From Lineus longissimus (taxonomy: Eukaryota; Nemertea; Pilidiophora; Heteronemertea; Lineidae): a stretch of DNA of 64,000 nucleotides. The position numbers and the translations under genes are program-made. Under the pieces are notes generated by a model. The model was not told where the DNA came from, searched no databases, and worked only from the letters and a program-made list of their open reading frames with translations. Shown here piece by piece: positions 1 to 10,450 of this stretch (position 1 is the stretch's first letter; each line of letters starts with the position of its first letter). The stretch is taken from NCBI RefSeq assembly GCF_910592395.1, contig NC_088324.1:7964953-8028952 (forward strand), given 5' to 3'.

Positions 1-59
1 TAAACAAACATCGTGACACGTGTGGCAACGGTGCAAGTAATCAAACACACTACTTTCAA

Positions 60-388
60 AAGGGATGACTGTATGTGCTATACTAACACAACAGTATGTG
101 CTATACTAACACAACTGTATGTGCTATACCAACACGACTGCATGTGCTATACCAACACAACTGTATGTGCTATACTAACACAACTGTATGTGCTATACTA
201 ACACGACTGCATGTGCTATACTAACACGACTGTATGTGCTATACTAACACGACTGTATGTGCTATACTAACACAACTGTATGTGCTATACCAACACGACT
301 GCATGTGCTATACCAACACAACTGTATGTGCTATACTAACACGACTGTATGTGCTATACTAACACGACTGTATGTGCTATACACTAAC
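60..388. repeat. 23-base minisatellite
   Basis: About 14 head-to-tail copies of a 23-base unit containing TGTATGTGCTATACTAACAC, differing at a few positions (ACAA/ACGA, TACT/TACC). It directly abuts the donor of golgin exon 5, in the intron. The apparent ORFs across it are by-products of the repeat. Confidence 0.9.
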
Positions 389-515
389 ATGACACATTTG
401 TCCAATTTTTTACGTACTATTTCCTTCTGGCCCACTTCTTCTTCAAACTTCAGCCGCATTTTTTCCTCATTCTGGGAATGTTCGTGTGACATCTCCTCAA
501 TTTTTCTCTCATTAT
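389..515 (-). CDS. GOLGA1: GOLGA1 exon 5, coiled coil
   Basis: Acceptor TTTTCAG above 515; donor GTTAGT below 389 is weaker. Encodes about 42 residues of charged coiled coil (NERKIEEMSHEHSQNEEKMR and on). Its donor lies at the edge of the 23-base minisatellite that fills 1-388, so the 3' border is the least certain part. Confidence 0.55.
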
Positions 516-3500
516 CTGAAAAGAACAACACTTGGATATCGAAAGGAAAAACAAAGATTTTTTTCATTAATTTGTCCATCGCGTGCATGTAGCTTCAGGG
601 ACCAGTTGGGATTACTGGCCTGGTGACTCCCTCTTTCACCACTGTTTTGAGTCAAATTCTCAGTTGTGTGTGGCAGATAAAAATAACAACAATATTTTCT
701 GATATACAGTCTCCCCACAAGGCCATTTGTCACCCTTCCTTGGCAGCTTCCTCTATAATTTTGTAAAGTGTTTCTATGGGGCCACCCTACCTTAAATTGC
801 AGGCCCACCCTACCTTGTGGTGCACACTGACAAAACTTCTTGAATATCAAGTGTACCACCCTAACTCAAGAAAACCCCTGTGGAGAACCCTGGTTATGAA
901 ATACACAATAAGATTTTGCCTGGAACAAAGTTTCTGTCCAACGTCGGCACGCGATGCTTAACATTTTGAAAACATTTCCTCGGTGAAGTGGCTACATCAA
1001 AAAGAGTGGCCTGACAGATCGCACATATCCAGTGGGTACCTTGTTGTTTTTGCCGCGACCATTTTTTTTTAGCATACCTTGTTTTTCTTTTTCTAGATTC
1101 GTTTCTAATTTTTCAATTGTCTTATTCTTCTCTTTGATGGTGGCGGCAAATTCTGAAAAAATATTTTGAGTTTATAAAACAAAAAGAATGTGCACATCAA
1201 TGAGAGTTTCCCGATTTGTGAATAATTTGAAGCAAAGTTCTATATTTTTGCATACAAGATGATGCACTTAGTATTATTTAGAACCGTCAAAAAAATTATT
1301 ATGATTCAAAAGCGTCTTCCAATTAACGAGTGCGTCATGTAAAAGACGATTTGTTTCAAACTTTAATTCAAATTATGATCACAAAGAGTCAGACTGCTTA
1401 GCGTTTCTTCTCAAAGCATCCTGGCAAATCAGTGTCGCAGTACCTACAGAAACGCCCTGGCCTCTCTCAGAGATAACGATCTGATTTGCGTGAACATTCC
1501 CACAATGCTTCATACTGTAGCCAAAAATACTGCAGCAAAATAATCCTAGAAACTCCAATGAAGCACTGCTGTCATTTTTCATACCGTTTCGACATTTGTT
1601 AATAAGCAGTGCATTTTTTAATTTATTTTAATTTATTCAGAGGCTTCCCTTTATGCATGATCACCAGATGCAACTACTCTCATTTTGATTGTAAATATCG
1701 AAATAATCATTCGCTCATCACATGATTGCACATATTGCGACATAGGCCTGCAACCAGGGCGGTGGATATGTCATCTATTGGCTCATATCGCATGTCCTTG
1801 TATCTGGTGTCTATGACACCGCAAGCAGAAGACCCCAACCAAGTGAGAAACTAGAGCAGCTTTCGTGGACTCCTCCACCTTGGACGAAAGGCCCTGGGCA
1901 AAATGGTCAATATGATGGTAATGCAAACCCCAGTCCTTTCGAATGAGACTTAAAACCAAGGTTTCTTGGATCTGGTGTCTATGAGCCGGCAAGTAAAAGA
2001 CCCCAACCAAGTGAGAAACTTGAGCAGCTTGCGTTGACTCCTCCACCTTGGACGAAAGGCCCTGGGCAAAATGGTCAATATGATGGTAATGCAAACCCCA
2101 GTCCTTCGAATGAGACTTAAAACAAGGTTCCTTGGATCTGATTACCATGCCCTGGCAAGTAAAAGAACCGAAGAAGTGAGAAACTAGAGCAGCTTTCGTG
2201 GACTCCTCCACCTTGGACGAAAGGCCCTGGGCAAAATGGTCAATATGATGGTAATGCAAACCCCAGTCCTTCGAATGAGACTTAAAACCAAGGTTTCTTG
2301 TATCTGGTGTCTATGCCCTGGCAAGCAGAAGACCCCAACCAAGTGAGAAACTTGAGCAGCTTTCGTGGACTCCTCCACCTTGGACGAAAGGCCCTGGGCA
2401 AAATGGTCAATCTGATGGTAATGCAAACCCCAGTCCTTCGAATGAGACTTAAAACCGAGGTTTCTTGTATCTGGTGTCTATGCCCTGGCAAGCAGAAGAC
2501 CCCAACCAAGTGAGAAACTTGAGCAGCTTTCGTGGACTCCTCCACCTTGGACGAAAGGCCCTGGGCAAAATGGTCAATCTGATGGTAATGCAAACCCCAG
2601 TCCTTCGAATGAGACTTAAAACCGAGGTTTCTTGTATCTAGTGTCTATGCCAGGGCAGGTTAAAGACCCCACCAGGTGAGAAAAACATGAGTAGCTTGTG
2701 TGGACTTTCCACTCCTTGGCTGAAAAGCCCTGGGCATAATGACCGGTGTCACAGTATCAACCATAACCTCACTCGAAACTCACCGCTGATTTTACCCTCC
2801 AGCTTTTTGACTTGTTCCGTCCTCTTCATGAGCAATGACAGCACTTCTTCCTTCGTCCCACCATCCTTGCTCCCGCCCTAAAAACCAAACAAAGTTTTCG
2901 CGAAATGTGAAACTGTGATGCGAAAAGTTGCTCATTCTCAATTTGTGACAGAAATGAAATGGTCTATGGACCACGAGCCCACCTTGGTTCTTACAGGGAA
3001 GTGTTATTATTGGACATCTGACGTCTTTAATAGTAATCAAAGTTGGTTATTGGCAGTCAATTGGTGATTTTTCCAACTGCTATAACACTTACACATACTT
3101 ATTGACTGCAAGGTTGGATTGGGTTACATTTGTAGTGCATTTCCTTCCTTTTGAAATGTGTTTCAAATGATGCCCTATTTTCAAAATTACCAGATGGAAA
3201 TGCGATCATTTTATGCTACCATTGCAAAAATAGCTAGTGTTTTTATTACTGGATGATTTTTGTCACAGGCCAATGTTGATCTTGGAGTATGTGACACTGA
3301 TCTCGATGGCTTAGTGGTTAAGGTGTCCGCCTCGTGAACAGAAGGTTGAAGGTTCGAGGCCCGCTGGTAACCTCTTTCCGATGTGGCTGGTTGGTTAGCC
3401 GCCAGCTAGTTAAATATTGGGAACAAACTGCCTTCTCGCCAGGCGTCTGGCATTCCAGACAGGATTTTGGAAGTAAAGATTGTCTCTGGTTGGCCCTTTC

Positions 3501-5203
3501 AGTTCCGGTGACACAATAGTAAACAAATTTCACTTTACTTCACTCCAGCATAGGATGTGACACTGTGAGTGGACATACCATCCATTTTTCATGGTGTTTG
3601 ATGCAGAATGCGGGATTTTCCTATAATTACCTCTTCCTGGGCTCCATTGGAACTAGATATGGAACTCTCCTCCCCGGATCCATTGGTATTTGCATTAAAC
3701 AGTCGTCCACTTGTCCTCCCGGATGGAGACCCAACACCTAGAAAGAGACAAGCAAATCACATTAGCACTGACTGAACACAACGCTCGTCCACCATTGGAA
3801 TTGGAGACCTCCTACCCAGACCCTGAACACTTTTGTGAATTTGAAATTCACTCGAAATGAATGACATACGTAGCGTGCTCAGGTATCTTCTGTTGATGAG
3901 GGACAGGGGTGATTATCACCTTTTTGATAGAGATGAGCTGTCGGATGCAATTACGCATCTGGCATGCGCATGAGTGGCCGCCCCACTATGTAATATATAT
4001 GTAGTTTGTTATTATACAACAGTGTTACATCTCTTATTTGTCTTGTTCAATGCACCTAATCATGTAAGCGCACAATGCACAATTTCCTGAAATGTACGAG
4101 AGTACGAGAAATAAATAAATAATAATAATAATAAAAAGCTCATTTTTCTTCTCATTCAGTGTATTATAAATGAAATTCTCTTTTATGTACAGCAACACGA
4201 GAAGTTCAGGTACATGCAACATTTAATTGAAATAACTCTCATAACCAAAAGTGCTACATTGCTATACTACCGGATCAATATGGATGTAAGTATACAATGT
4301 ACATTTCAGATGTAAACAAAGCCTACTGTAAACAGATACTGTAAAACCTCTCTAACAAGGACAACCTAGGGACTGACATGTGCTGTCCTCAATAGAGAGG
4401 TGTCATAATTGGAGAGGTCAAGTCGAATAGAATGGAAACAACCAATTTGGGAACAGAGCTAGTGTCCTTAATAGAGAGGGTGTCCTCTTTAGAGAGGTAT
4501 CCCCAAAGGATGGTTTCACTGTATCAAGATAACTCCTGAATAACAAACTGAAGGCACATTCTGCATACGTAGTTCTGTTTTTCAGATTTTCTAATCAAGA
4601 TAATATCCTGCGATACCAATGCATGTGAATGACATTACTACAGAATGTGACATAAAAATTATTAATCCATACTAACATTTATCTGATACTCAAACAGCTG
4701 GTACCAAAACATCTGCTTTTATTGCTATTTTTATTTGAGGCCAAAGAATTTCGAATTTCTGTTTCTCTTGAGCTACGAGTGTACATGTATATTTAAAGTA
4801 GAGCTTGGTTGCTTACATGCATATACATGCATATACCGGTATATACATGCATGCAACCTACTATTTGGCAGTTATACTTTCAGATGAAATTTACATTCTT
4901 GATGTTATCGTTTTAAAACACTTACATTAATAACGTCAAACCTACATATGTACCAAGTAAATGTAATTTGGCACTGGCAACATGACGTTAATGTACATTG
5001 TACGTCATTGTAATTAACAATGCATATTTGACTTTAATCTATATCGTCTCTTTTTATGAGGTTTGCGAGGTGGTATTGATATTCCGAACATGCTTACCAT
5101 CTTTCCTGACAGGACTAGCAATCCCTGGTCCAGCGGGAGAGAGGTTGGTATCTGTGGCAACACCCCCCTCCTCTTTTATCTTCTTTTTCAATTTGGCAAA
5201 CAT
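389..5203 (-). CDS. GOLGA1: Golgin-97-like (GOLGA1) gene, 5' part, five exons
   Basis: Golgin-97 is a peripheral trans-Golgi coiled-coil protein whose C-terminal GRIP domain binds ARL1 and which tethers endosome-derived carriers. Seen: on the minus strand, exons 5203-5098, 3737-3631, 2877-2784, 1152-1078 and 515-389 join in phase (phases 1, 0, 1, 1, 2) into about 169 open codons. The protein opens with MFAKLKKKI, the family's N-terminus, then a Ser/Gly/Pro-rich linker to about residue 75, then KEEVLSLLMKRTEQVKKLE and Lys/Glu-rich heptads typical of golgin coiled coils. An in-frame TGA three codons upstream of the ATG supports the start. The vertebrate protein is about 770 residues, so the remaining coiled coil and the GRIP domain should lie beyond the left edge. 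Another golgin with a similar N-terminus is possible. Exons 4 and 5 rest on splice sites, phase and coiled-coil composition only. Confidence 0.72.
1078..1152 (-). CDS. GOLGA1: GOLGA1 exon 4, coiled coil
   Basis: A 75-base phase 1-1 exon: acceptor CAG above 1152, donor GTATGC below 1078. Encodes about 25 residues rich in Lys, Glu and Leu (FAATIKEKNKTIEKLETNLE), a clear coiled-coil segment. A symmetrical exon like this could be skipped without a frameshift. Confidence 0.6.
1785..2735. repeat. 168-base minisatellite in a golgin intron
   Basis: About six copies of a unit of roughly 168 bases, each with a CTTGTATCTGGTGTCTATGC segment followed by AAGCAGAAGACCCC, GTGAGAAACTTGAGCAG and TCCACCTTGGACGAAAGG. 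The same module occurs singly at about 39840-40060 and 41930-42180, so the array looks like an expansion of a dispersed SINE-like repeat. Overlapping ORFs on both strands are spurious. Confidence 0.85.
2784..2877 (-). CDS. GOLGA1: GOLGA1 exon 3, first coiled coil
   Basis: Acceptor TTTTTAG, donor GTGAGT, phase 0 to 1. Encodes GGSKDGGTKEEVLSLLMKR and the heptads after it. This matches the vertebrate golgin-97 region in which a Ser-rich stretch leads into an LLRRNEQIRKLE-like helix. Confidence 0.72.
3300..3541 (+). mobile_element. tRNA-derived SINE
   Basis: The head resembles a tRNA gene: box A-like TGGCTTAGTGGTTAAGG near 3308 and box B-like GGTTCGAGGCC near 3351. A non-tRNA body and an A/T-rich 3' end (AACAAATTTCACTTTACTTC) follow. 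I see no convincing full cloverleaf, so it is called a SINE rather than a tRNA gene. Confidence 0.65.
3631..3737 (-). CDS. GOLGA1: GOLGA1 exon 2
   Basis: Acceptor CTTTCTAG, donor GTAATT, phase 1 to 0. Encodes the low-complexity Ser/Gly/Asn linker (residues 36-71, including GSPSGRTSGRLF), as between the N-terminus and the first coiled coil of golgin-97. Confidence 0.68.
4337..4523 (+). mobile_element. Pogo/Tigger-like MITE, diverged copy
   Basis: Ends resemble TACAGTAGAACCTCTCTA / GGAGGTTCCACTGTA, with internal TGTCCTTAATAGAGAGG modules. One of about eleven copies in the window. TA at both ends fits a TA target duplication, as for pogo/Tigger elements. This copy is the most diverged full-length one. 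Confidence 0.75.
5098..5203 (-). CDS. GOLGA1: GOLGA1 exon 1, start codon
   Basis: Start ATG at 5203-5201, donor GTAAGC just below 5098, phase 1. Encodes residues 1-35, beginning MFAKLKKKIKEEGG. TGA lies in frame three codons upstream of the ATG. Confidence 0.78.
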
Positions 5204-5913
5204 CACAGATCAGTTGAAGATGGAATCCACAGTGAACTTGGTCCTACCTGTTGATGGAACAAAAATCAGACGACGTCACCTTGTAGCAAATCGCCGCCCC
5301 ATTCCTGACCAGTGCCCCGAGAGGTGGAGCTCTGTTGAGAGGAAAATAACGGCAGGGGCCAACCTTTGAATTGATTCTATTCTAACACTAACTTCTGATC
5401 TCTCATAGGTTTTTGTTAGAACAGCAAGTAGGGTAATTTTTATGGTTTCCCAAGCTCAAAAAGACATGAAAATTTGAAACTTTGGTCCCACTCCCAGATA
5501 TGGTACGGTTTGTGCATAACAGACATGAAAACAGACATCTTAAACTTATCTCCTTCTGAGAAAACACTGCGTTGCACTCAACTGCCAACCTCATGTCCAC
5601 CTGATAATGCATGATTAGCAGTTGAGCACAACACAGTGTTCTCTTTGAAGGAGATATGCGTAAGAGGAAATGTCTGTTAGGTGCAGCTGCAAACCGTTCC
5701 ATCATCATATCCAGGACCAAAGTGTTGGACATCACAGCAAGTTAGCAACTGAATTTTTTTCCAACCTCTGCTTGGTGTAACATTCATGTAAATTCCCGAA
5801 ATAATGATTTCACGATCGAGGTTCGTAGGTGGAACACTCAAACAACTCCGCAACATGGGGTCCGGAGGATTCGACAGTCACTGACACGGGTGTGGCCCCC
5901 GGCCCATGTCCTG

Positions 5914-6117
5914 AATAGACGAATTTCGAAGAAGTTTGTTTTGGCACTGACCAGTCATGCGTTTCACCTTGAACTTAATGAACAAAGGATCGCCGTGTCT
6001 CTAGGCATTGTCCGAAGTCGGCTAAGGCCTTCTGACGTGTTCCGAGTCAGTCACCTAGTCTAGTGTGCACATTTGATTTGTTTTGGCACTGATTCGTCTT
6101 CTTCGAATTCGTCTATT
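5914..6117. mobile_element. MITE with about 21-base terminal inverted repeats
   Basis: The left end AATAGACGAATTTCGAAGAAG is mirrored by CTTCTTCGAATTCGTCTATT at the right end with a single-base gap. TTGGCACTGA also recurs inside both arms. About 204 bases, no coding capacity. Confidence 0.65.
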
Positions 6118-6441
6118 GCGCAAACAGGGCTGCCATACGCCAATAAACTAGCAGACTATGGCAATCAAACTCACCAAAGTGCACTTCTATTGGCACAGTG
6201 GAAGGATTACACATTTTGCATACATAACATGTACAGTATGCATGTATGTCAATGTGCAGTGCACAGAAAATTTCACATTTTTGACAGATTCTTTAAGATA
6301 TTTCGACATTCATAGGTTTGATTACGACCAGACTAACTTCAAAAAATGATTTGAACATAATACTCTCTCCTTATCATCTCAAATTGCAAATATGAGACTT
6401 ACATTCGATCACAAAATCGGTTTTTAAAAGCTCCTTCTTTT

Positions 6442-7774
6442 GCGATTTGTTACATCCTCGCTGTACACATTGAGGGATGTCGGAGTTGTTCTATATAGTA
6501 ATAATAGGTGACGCCACTATTAGTTCATGAGTTCATATACGCGGGAAATACGAATGCGCACGTGTGGCCTAGGTTACCCACTTTGTTGGTTACCAGTAGT
6601 TTACAGTTTTAGATTTAAAAAAAGAAATTACCCCCTGTAGGATTTCTTAAGGGGGTCCTGGGGGATGGGGGGGGGGGGGGGGGTCCAAGCCTTGGGCTTC
6701 TATTAGCCAGGATTCATACTGGTGATAAACCATTCAATGGGAACTCAGGTGAATGTGACCATCTGAGGAATCAGATATGGATTCATACTGGTGATAACTT
6801 TTTTATGTGTCTCCGTCAATATAGGATACTTCTCAATCCTACACTCTGAGCTCTAGGCCCACCATCAACATCGAGGGAAGATCATAATGCTGATGTTGTC
6901 CGCAAGTGGACTACCAGCATTATCTCATCCAGGAAGACAAGAGACCTGATCTGCCTTGAGTGAAGACCGAATTTTTGGGGACGAAGTATTGGTCTAAGGT
7001 CTCATTAGGGATTTTTTTTGTATTCATGCGTAGTTCCTAAAAAATCATTAATTTCTTGGTTTTCACAGTATGCCAGTGTTAATTTAGCAGTTGTTTTTGG
7101 AAAGACGATTTTTTTGGACTTTCTAAAATCTAGACCGCTACTCAATAGGCGGCTAACAAGAAACTACCCATTTACTATTGTTGCTGACGTATGTGTACAC
7201 TAAACTTGGGATGTGCGTTGGCCCCATCTTGAAATGCCGTCCAGTGCCATTTGGTGGGTTATTCGCTGATTAGTGCAAAATTCAACATATCTCAAAAGTT
7301 CAATGGTTGACCCTCAATTTTTTTTGATTTTTGTGTAGCGTAAGCAAATATCTTTCACGGGAGAATGGTCACTGAAAGAATTTTTCAGGAAGAAATGTAT
7401 GATAATTGGGGGTTTTCGTGATTGCCAATATTGCCATTTGGGATGGTGAACAGAGCTAGGAGCAAATACGATGCTTCTGATTTATTTAAACAAATAAAAT
7501 GCCCGATTTAACATCTTGCAGAATCAGGGGAATCGGGCGTTTCCAGTGATATACGACACAAATGGGTTGTCCTCATGCAATCACTTTGGAAACGCATTAA
7601 TCAATGTTACGTCCTGTTAATGGGGCACGTCATCATCGTGTACATTCGGGAAAAACTCCCTAACGAGACCTAAGCGGCTCGGGGCTAATTCGTATTTCCC
7701 ACGTTATGAACTAATGGTGGCGTCACCTGTTATTTCTAGCCCACGAAGTGTACATTGAGGATGTGACAAATCGC
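6442..7774. mobile_element. Fold-back element, about 1.3 kb
   Basis: The left arm (6442-6556, starting GCGATTTGTTACATCCTC) pairs with the right arm (about 7687-7774, ending GTGACAAATCGC). Matched blocks include the AGGTGACGCCACTATTAG / CTAATGGTGGCGTCACCT pair and GGGAAATACGAAT / ATTCGTATTTCCC. No transposase ORF was found, so it looks non-autonomous. It carries a zinc-finger fragment at 6714-6850. Confidence 0.65.
6714..6850 (+). pseudogene. C2H2 zinc-finger fragment
   Basis: Reads IHTGDKPFNGNSGECDHLRN, then QIWIHTGD, ending at a stop after a further 17 or so residues. HTGDKPF is the inter-finger linker of C2H2 (TFIIIA-type) zinc fingers, but the Cys pair and His spacing are incomplete. It is a decayed piece inside the fold-back element. 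The same sequence, in antisense, forms the array at 20640-21450. Confidence 0.6.
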
Positions 7775-8763
7775 CTTCCTCAACACGTCAGAAATTTCGC
7801 CATTTTTGTTGACAAGTTCTGAGTATGCGCAGCAACACTTCCGGTAGAAAATGGTTGATGATCGCAACAATCTGGAAATTTTACAAATTTGTTTTCATCT
7901 GTGACCAAAAATTGCTCGAATGATACCCAATAATTGTCACATCTTGCGAAAGTGTACGTTTTACTCTTTTTAATGGTGTAAAATATGTCACCGATGCGCC
8001 AGTAGTTTTTACGTCTGACGCGTTTTCATTTTGGTGTTTTCTGTGATTTTCACTTTTTCCCCAGTGTTGAATGGAGTGATTATTGATGCAATCAAGGTGA
8101 TGACAGGTGCTAATTAGCTCCCCAAACACCCCCAAAGCATGCCGTAACACCCAAGTGTTTGGTATCAAATTGTTCTTTGCTACGTTAAGATGCGTTTTTC
8201 ACCTTTATTTTGGAAATATTCGCATGCTTTTAGGCTTTAGGGCAAATGAAGTGAAGCCATGTCTTCCTTGTTGATTTTAATGAATGAATCGGGGATGGGC
8301 AATCATGAATGAAGCTGCTTTTTTGTCATCTCGTTGAGTCAGTGTGTCAAATAATTGTATCTTCTGTTATCGTGAGGTTATCATTGTCATTTGTATTGAG
8401 TTATTTGATGTAAGACAGTAATATTTATTTCTTTTTTAGTTTTTATAAAATGACATGTGAGTGATGTCTCTGATTCAGTTCTTTGTAATGTTATTGCAAG
8501 AGAGTGGTTGAGCGACATGAAATTGATGCCTAACTGTAGTGCCATGCAAAAATGCTCATCCACTTTACACTGGAGTTAAGGAAAGTGCCTTTGAGAATAA
8601 CACCTCCAAGTGGTGAGCAAATGCTTACAATGATGAAGAATACTTAGTTAACTCTCGTCATCAGGCTTACTCTCTACCAATGCACCCCGTTAAATAGATA
8701 ACCCTTAGGGCGTGTCCATCCTGAACCAAACCATCCGAATAATGGAACTTCATCTCTTTTCAG

Positions 8764-8802
8764 TAAACTGAAGTCTGGTGCTGTAAGATTTCATCTGTCA
8801 CC
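8764..8802 (+). other. Possible 5' UTR exon segment of the FKBPL-like gene
   Basis: A good acceptor (TCTCTTTTCAG) ends at 8763, 39 bases before the ATG, suggesting a 5' non-coding exon further upstream. The ATG sits in a favourable context (CACCATGG). Confidence 0.45.
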
Positions 8803-9924
8803 ATGGAAACCGTTGCCGAGGAAACCTCGGAACAGATGATGAGTGGCCCAGCAAAGCCAGAGGGCGTCGCAAAGAGGAAAACGAGTTTGACAAGTCTTAC
8901 AGAGCGCGATCCAATGGACGTCTATCTGCGCCCGCGTACCAGGCGTACGAGTCGGGAAGAACATGTTGATTTCAATGCAAGTCTTATTATGGGAAGTTTC
9001 GACACTGAGAGTCAGGACGACGAATATTTCGAAGAATCGACCGGAAGTGAAACCGGCGAACCGGATTCTCGTGCGCCGTTTACTAAAACTGTTATGAGTA
9101 ATGGAAAGGGCGTGGCCTGTCCACGCGAAGGTGCCAACTGTAAGGTGAAATTTGTACTCGTCGATCCCGTGTTAGCGTTAGACATTGTTGAGAACATCGC
9201 ATCGTTTCGGTTGGACCAGGAGACGGAATACCAGATCGGGCACGGTGTCACGTTCTTGTCGGAGGCGGTTGATCGCTGTCTATTGACCATGAAGCAACAG
9301 GAGATATGCGAGCTGCGCGTCAAGTATGACCCTGAAATGGAGCAGCACAACTTCAACCTGAATTTGCATATTGACGGGAAGAGTTCATTTACGTTCCTTC
9401 TAGAACTGAAGAGTTTCGAAGTCGTTCCGGCATTTTGGGAACTCAACCCGGAGAAGTTGTTTGAAAAAGCCAACAGCTTTAAGTCGAGGGGAACCGAGTT
9501 GTTTCAGAAGGAGAACATAGAGGGCGCATTTAAGATGTATAGCAAGTGTATGAAATTGTTGATTATGATGGGTCGCGAGAAGGAGTTAGACACAGCTTTA
9601 GCAATGAGTATGAGGTCGTTAAAAGTTCAGGTGTATCTGAATCTGACCGCTTGTCAAATGAAATGCGACAACTATCAAGCTGTCATCAAAAATTGTACCA
9701 AGGCTTTAGAAATTGATGAGAAAAATGTTAAGGGTTTATATCGCCGGGGCTGGGCCTACGGCCAAATCAACGACCTGGATAGTGCCAAAGCAGATCTTGC
9801 TCTCGCTATGCGCATTGATCCTTCGAGTAAGCCTGTGGCACGTGAATTGGAAAAAGTCAACCAGCGAATTAGTAAAGTTGAGAAAGAGATGGCGCGTGGT
9901 ATAAGAAAAATGTTCACGTCGTAA
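8803..9924 (+). CDS. FKBPL: FKBP-like TPR co-chaperone (FKBPL family), intronless
   Basis: FKBPL-type proteins bind HSP90 through TPRs and have lost peptidyl-prolyl isomerase activity; they stabilise client complexes. Seen: a 373-residue single-exon ORF in a strong start context. Residues 1-90 are polar and acidic. Residues 93-206 resemble an FKBP fold (KVKFVLVDP; GHGVTF; TMKQQEICELRV) without a recognisable isomerase active site. Three TPRs follow at about 222-255, 274-307 and 308-341, including YLNLTACQMKCDNY and KGLYRRGWAYG. The C-terminal tail ARGIRKMFTS closely resembles the RKMF-type end of vertebrate FKBPL (about 350 residues) and the calmodulin-binding tail of FKBP4/5. Codon use looks like a real gene, and the antisense ORF at 9012-9473 is a shadow. 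A divergent FKBP6 or FKBP5 relative is the alternative. Confidence 0.85.
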   Translation: METVAEETSEQMMSGPAKPEGVAKRKTSLTSLTERDPMDVYLRPRTRRTSREEHVDFNASLIMGSFDTESQDDEYFEESTGSETGEPDSRAPFTKTVMSNGKGVACPREGANCKVKFVLVDPVLALDIVENIASFRLDQETEYQIGHGVTFLSEAVDRCLLTMKQQEICELRVKYDPEMEQHNFNLNLHIDGKSSFTFLLELKSFEVVPAFWELNPEKLFEKANSFKSRGTELFQKENIEGAFKMYSKCMKLLIMMGREKELDTALAMSMRSLKVQVYLNLTACQMKCDNYQAVIKNCTKALEIDEKNVKGLYRRGWAYGQINDLDSAKADLALAMRIDPSSKPVARELEKVNQRISKVEKEMARGIRKMFTS

Positions 9925-9989
9925 TTTCACGTGGTAACCTCTCTCGAAGAATTTTAAATGGAAGTCAAGAGCTTTGGAACCCTTTAAGA

Positions 9990-9995
9990 ATTAAA
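9990..9995 (+). terminator. Possible poly(A) signal of the FKBPL-like gene
   Basis: ATTAAA 66 bases after the stop codon; it is the only common poly(A) hexamer variant noticed close to the gene's end. Confidence 0.35.
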
Positions 9996-10039
9996 CGGAT
10001 TTTGGTTGAGAGGGAAATGTTGTGCTGTTTTGTAGCTAT

Positions 10040-10450
10040 CTCAAAATATGTCATCTCGTGTCACGTGTCACTAAAAAGAAATGATTTTGTAGCTATTTCA
10101 ATATTTGTCACGTGATACAAAGAAGAATGTACCATTGTTTGTGTCACACAAAGATATTACATAATACTGTCGATTATATTATAATCGACAGTGTCACCTA
10201 TCACATAAAGGATAATAGCTACATTTTGGATTTGAGTATTAGTCACGTGTCACTAAAAAATTTAAGCTACATGTACTTTTCACCAAAAAAATGATCTGTA
10301 GCTATTTGAATATTTTGTCACGCGTCACAAAAAAAAAGTACCATGGCAAAGATATTACATACATTCGACAGTGTCACATGTCACGTAAAGGATAATAGCT
10401 ACATTTTGTATTTGAATATTTGTCATGTGTCACTAAAAAATTGAAGCTAC
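10040..10450. repeat. Diverged two-copy repeat of about 200 bases
   Basis: Two related halves carry, in order, TGTCACTAAAAA, TGTAGCTATTT, CAAAGATATTACATA, TCGACAGTGTCAC and AAAGGATAATAGCTACATTTTG. The first half also has a small palindrome (TCGATTATATTATAATCGA). No coding sense. Confidence 0.7.

Larger units (their letters stand above)
5204..8802. other. Intergenic region between golgin and FKBPL-like genes
   Basis: Separates two divergently transcribed genes, so promoters for both should lie here; no core promoter motif could be pinned down. It holds an inverted-repeat element at 5914-6117, a large fold-back element at 6442-7774 and a poly-G run near 6667. The short ORFs show no recognisable protein. 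Confidence 0.6.

Noticed and set aside
3300-3365. tRNA gene
   Set aside because: Box A and B are present but I see no convincing cloverleaf, and the sequence continues as a SINE body; the same holds at 14920, 19846, 41662, 46827 and 50694.
9012-9473. 153-codon ORF antisense to the FKBPL-like gene
   Set aside because: It lies entirely within a convincing sense gene, resembles no protein and has the look of a shadow frame.
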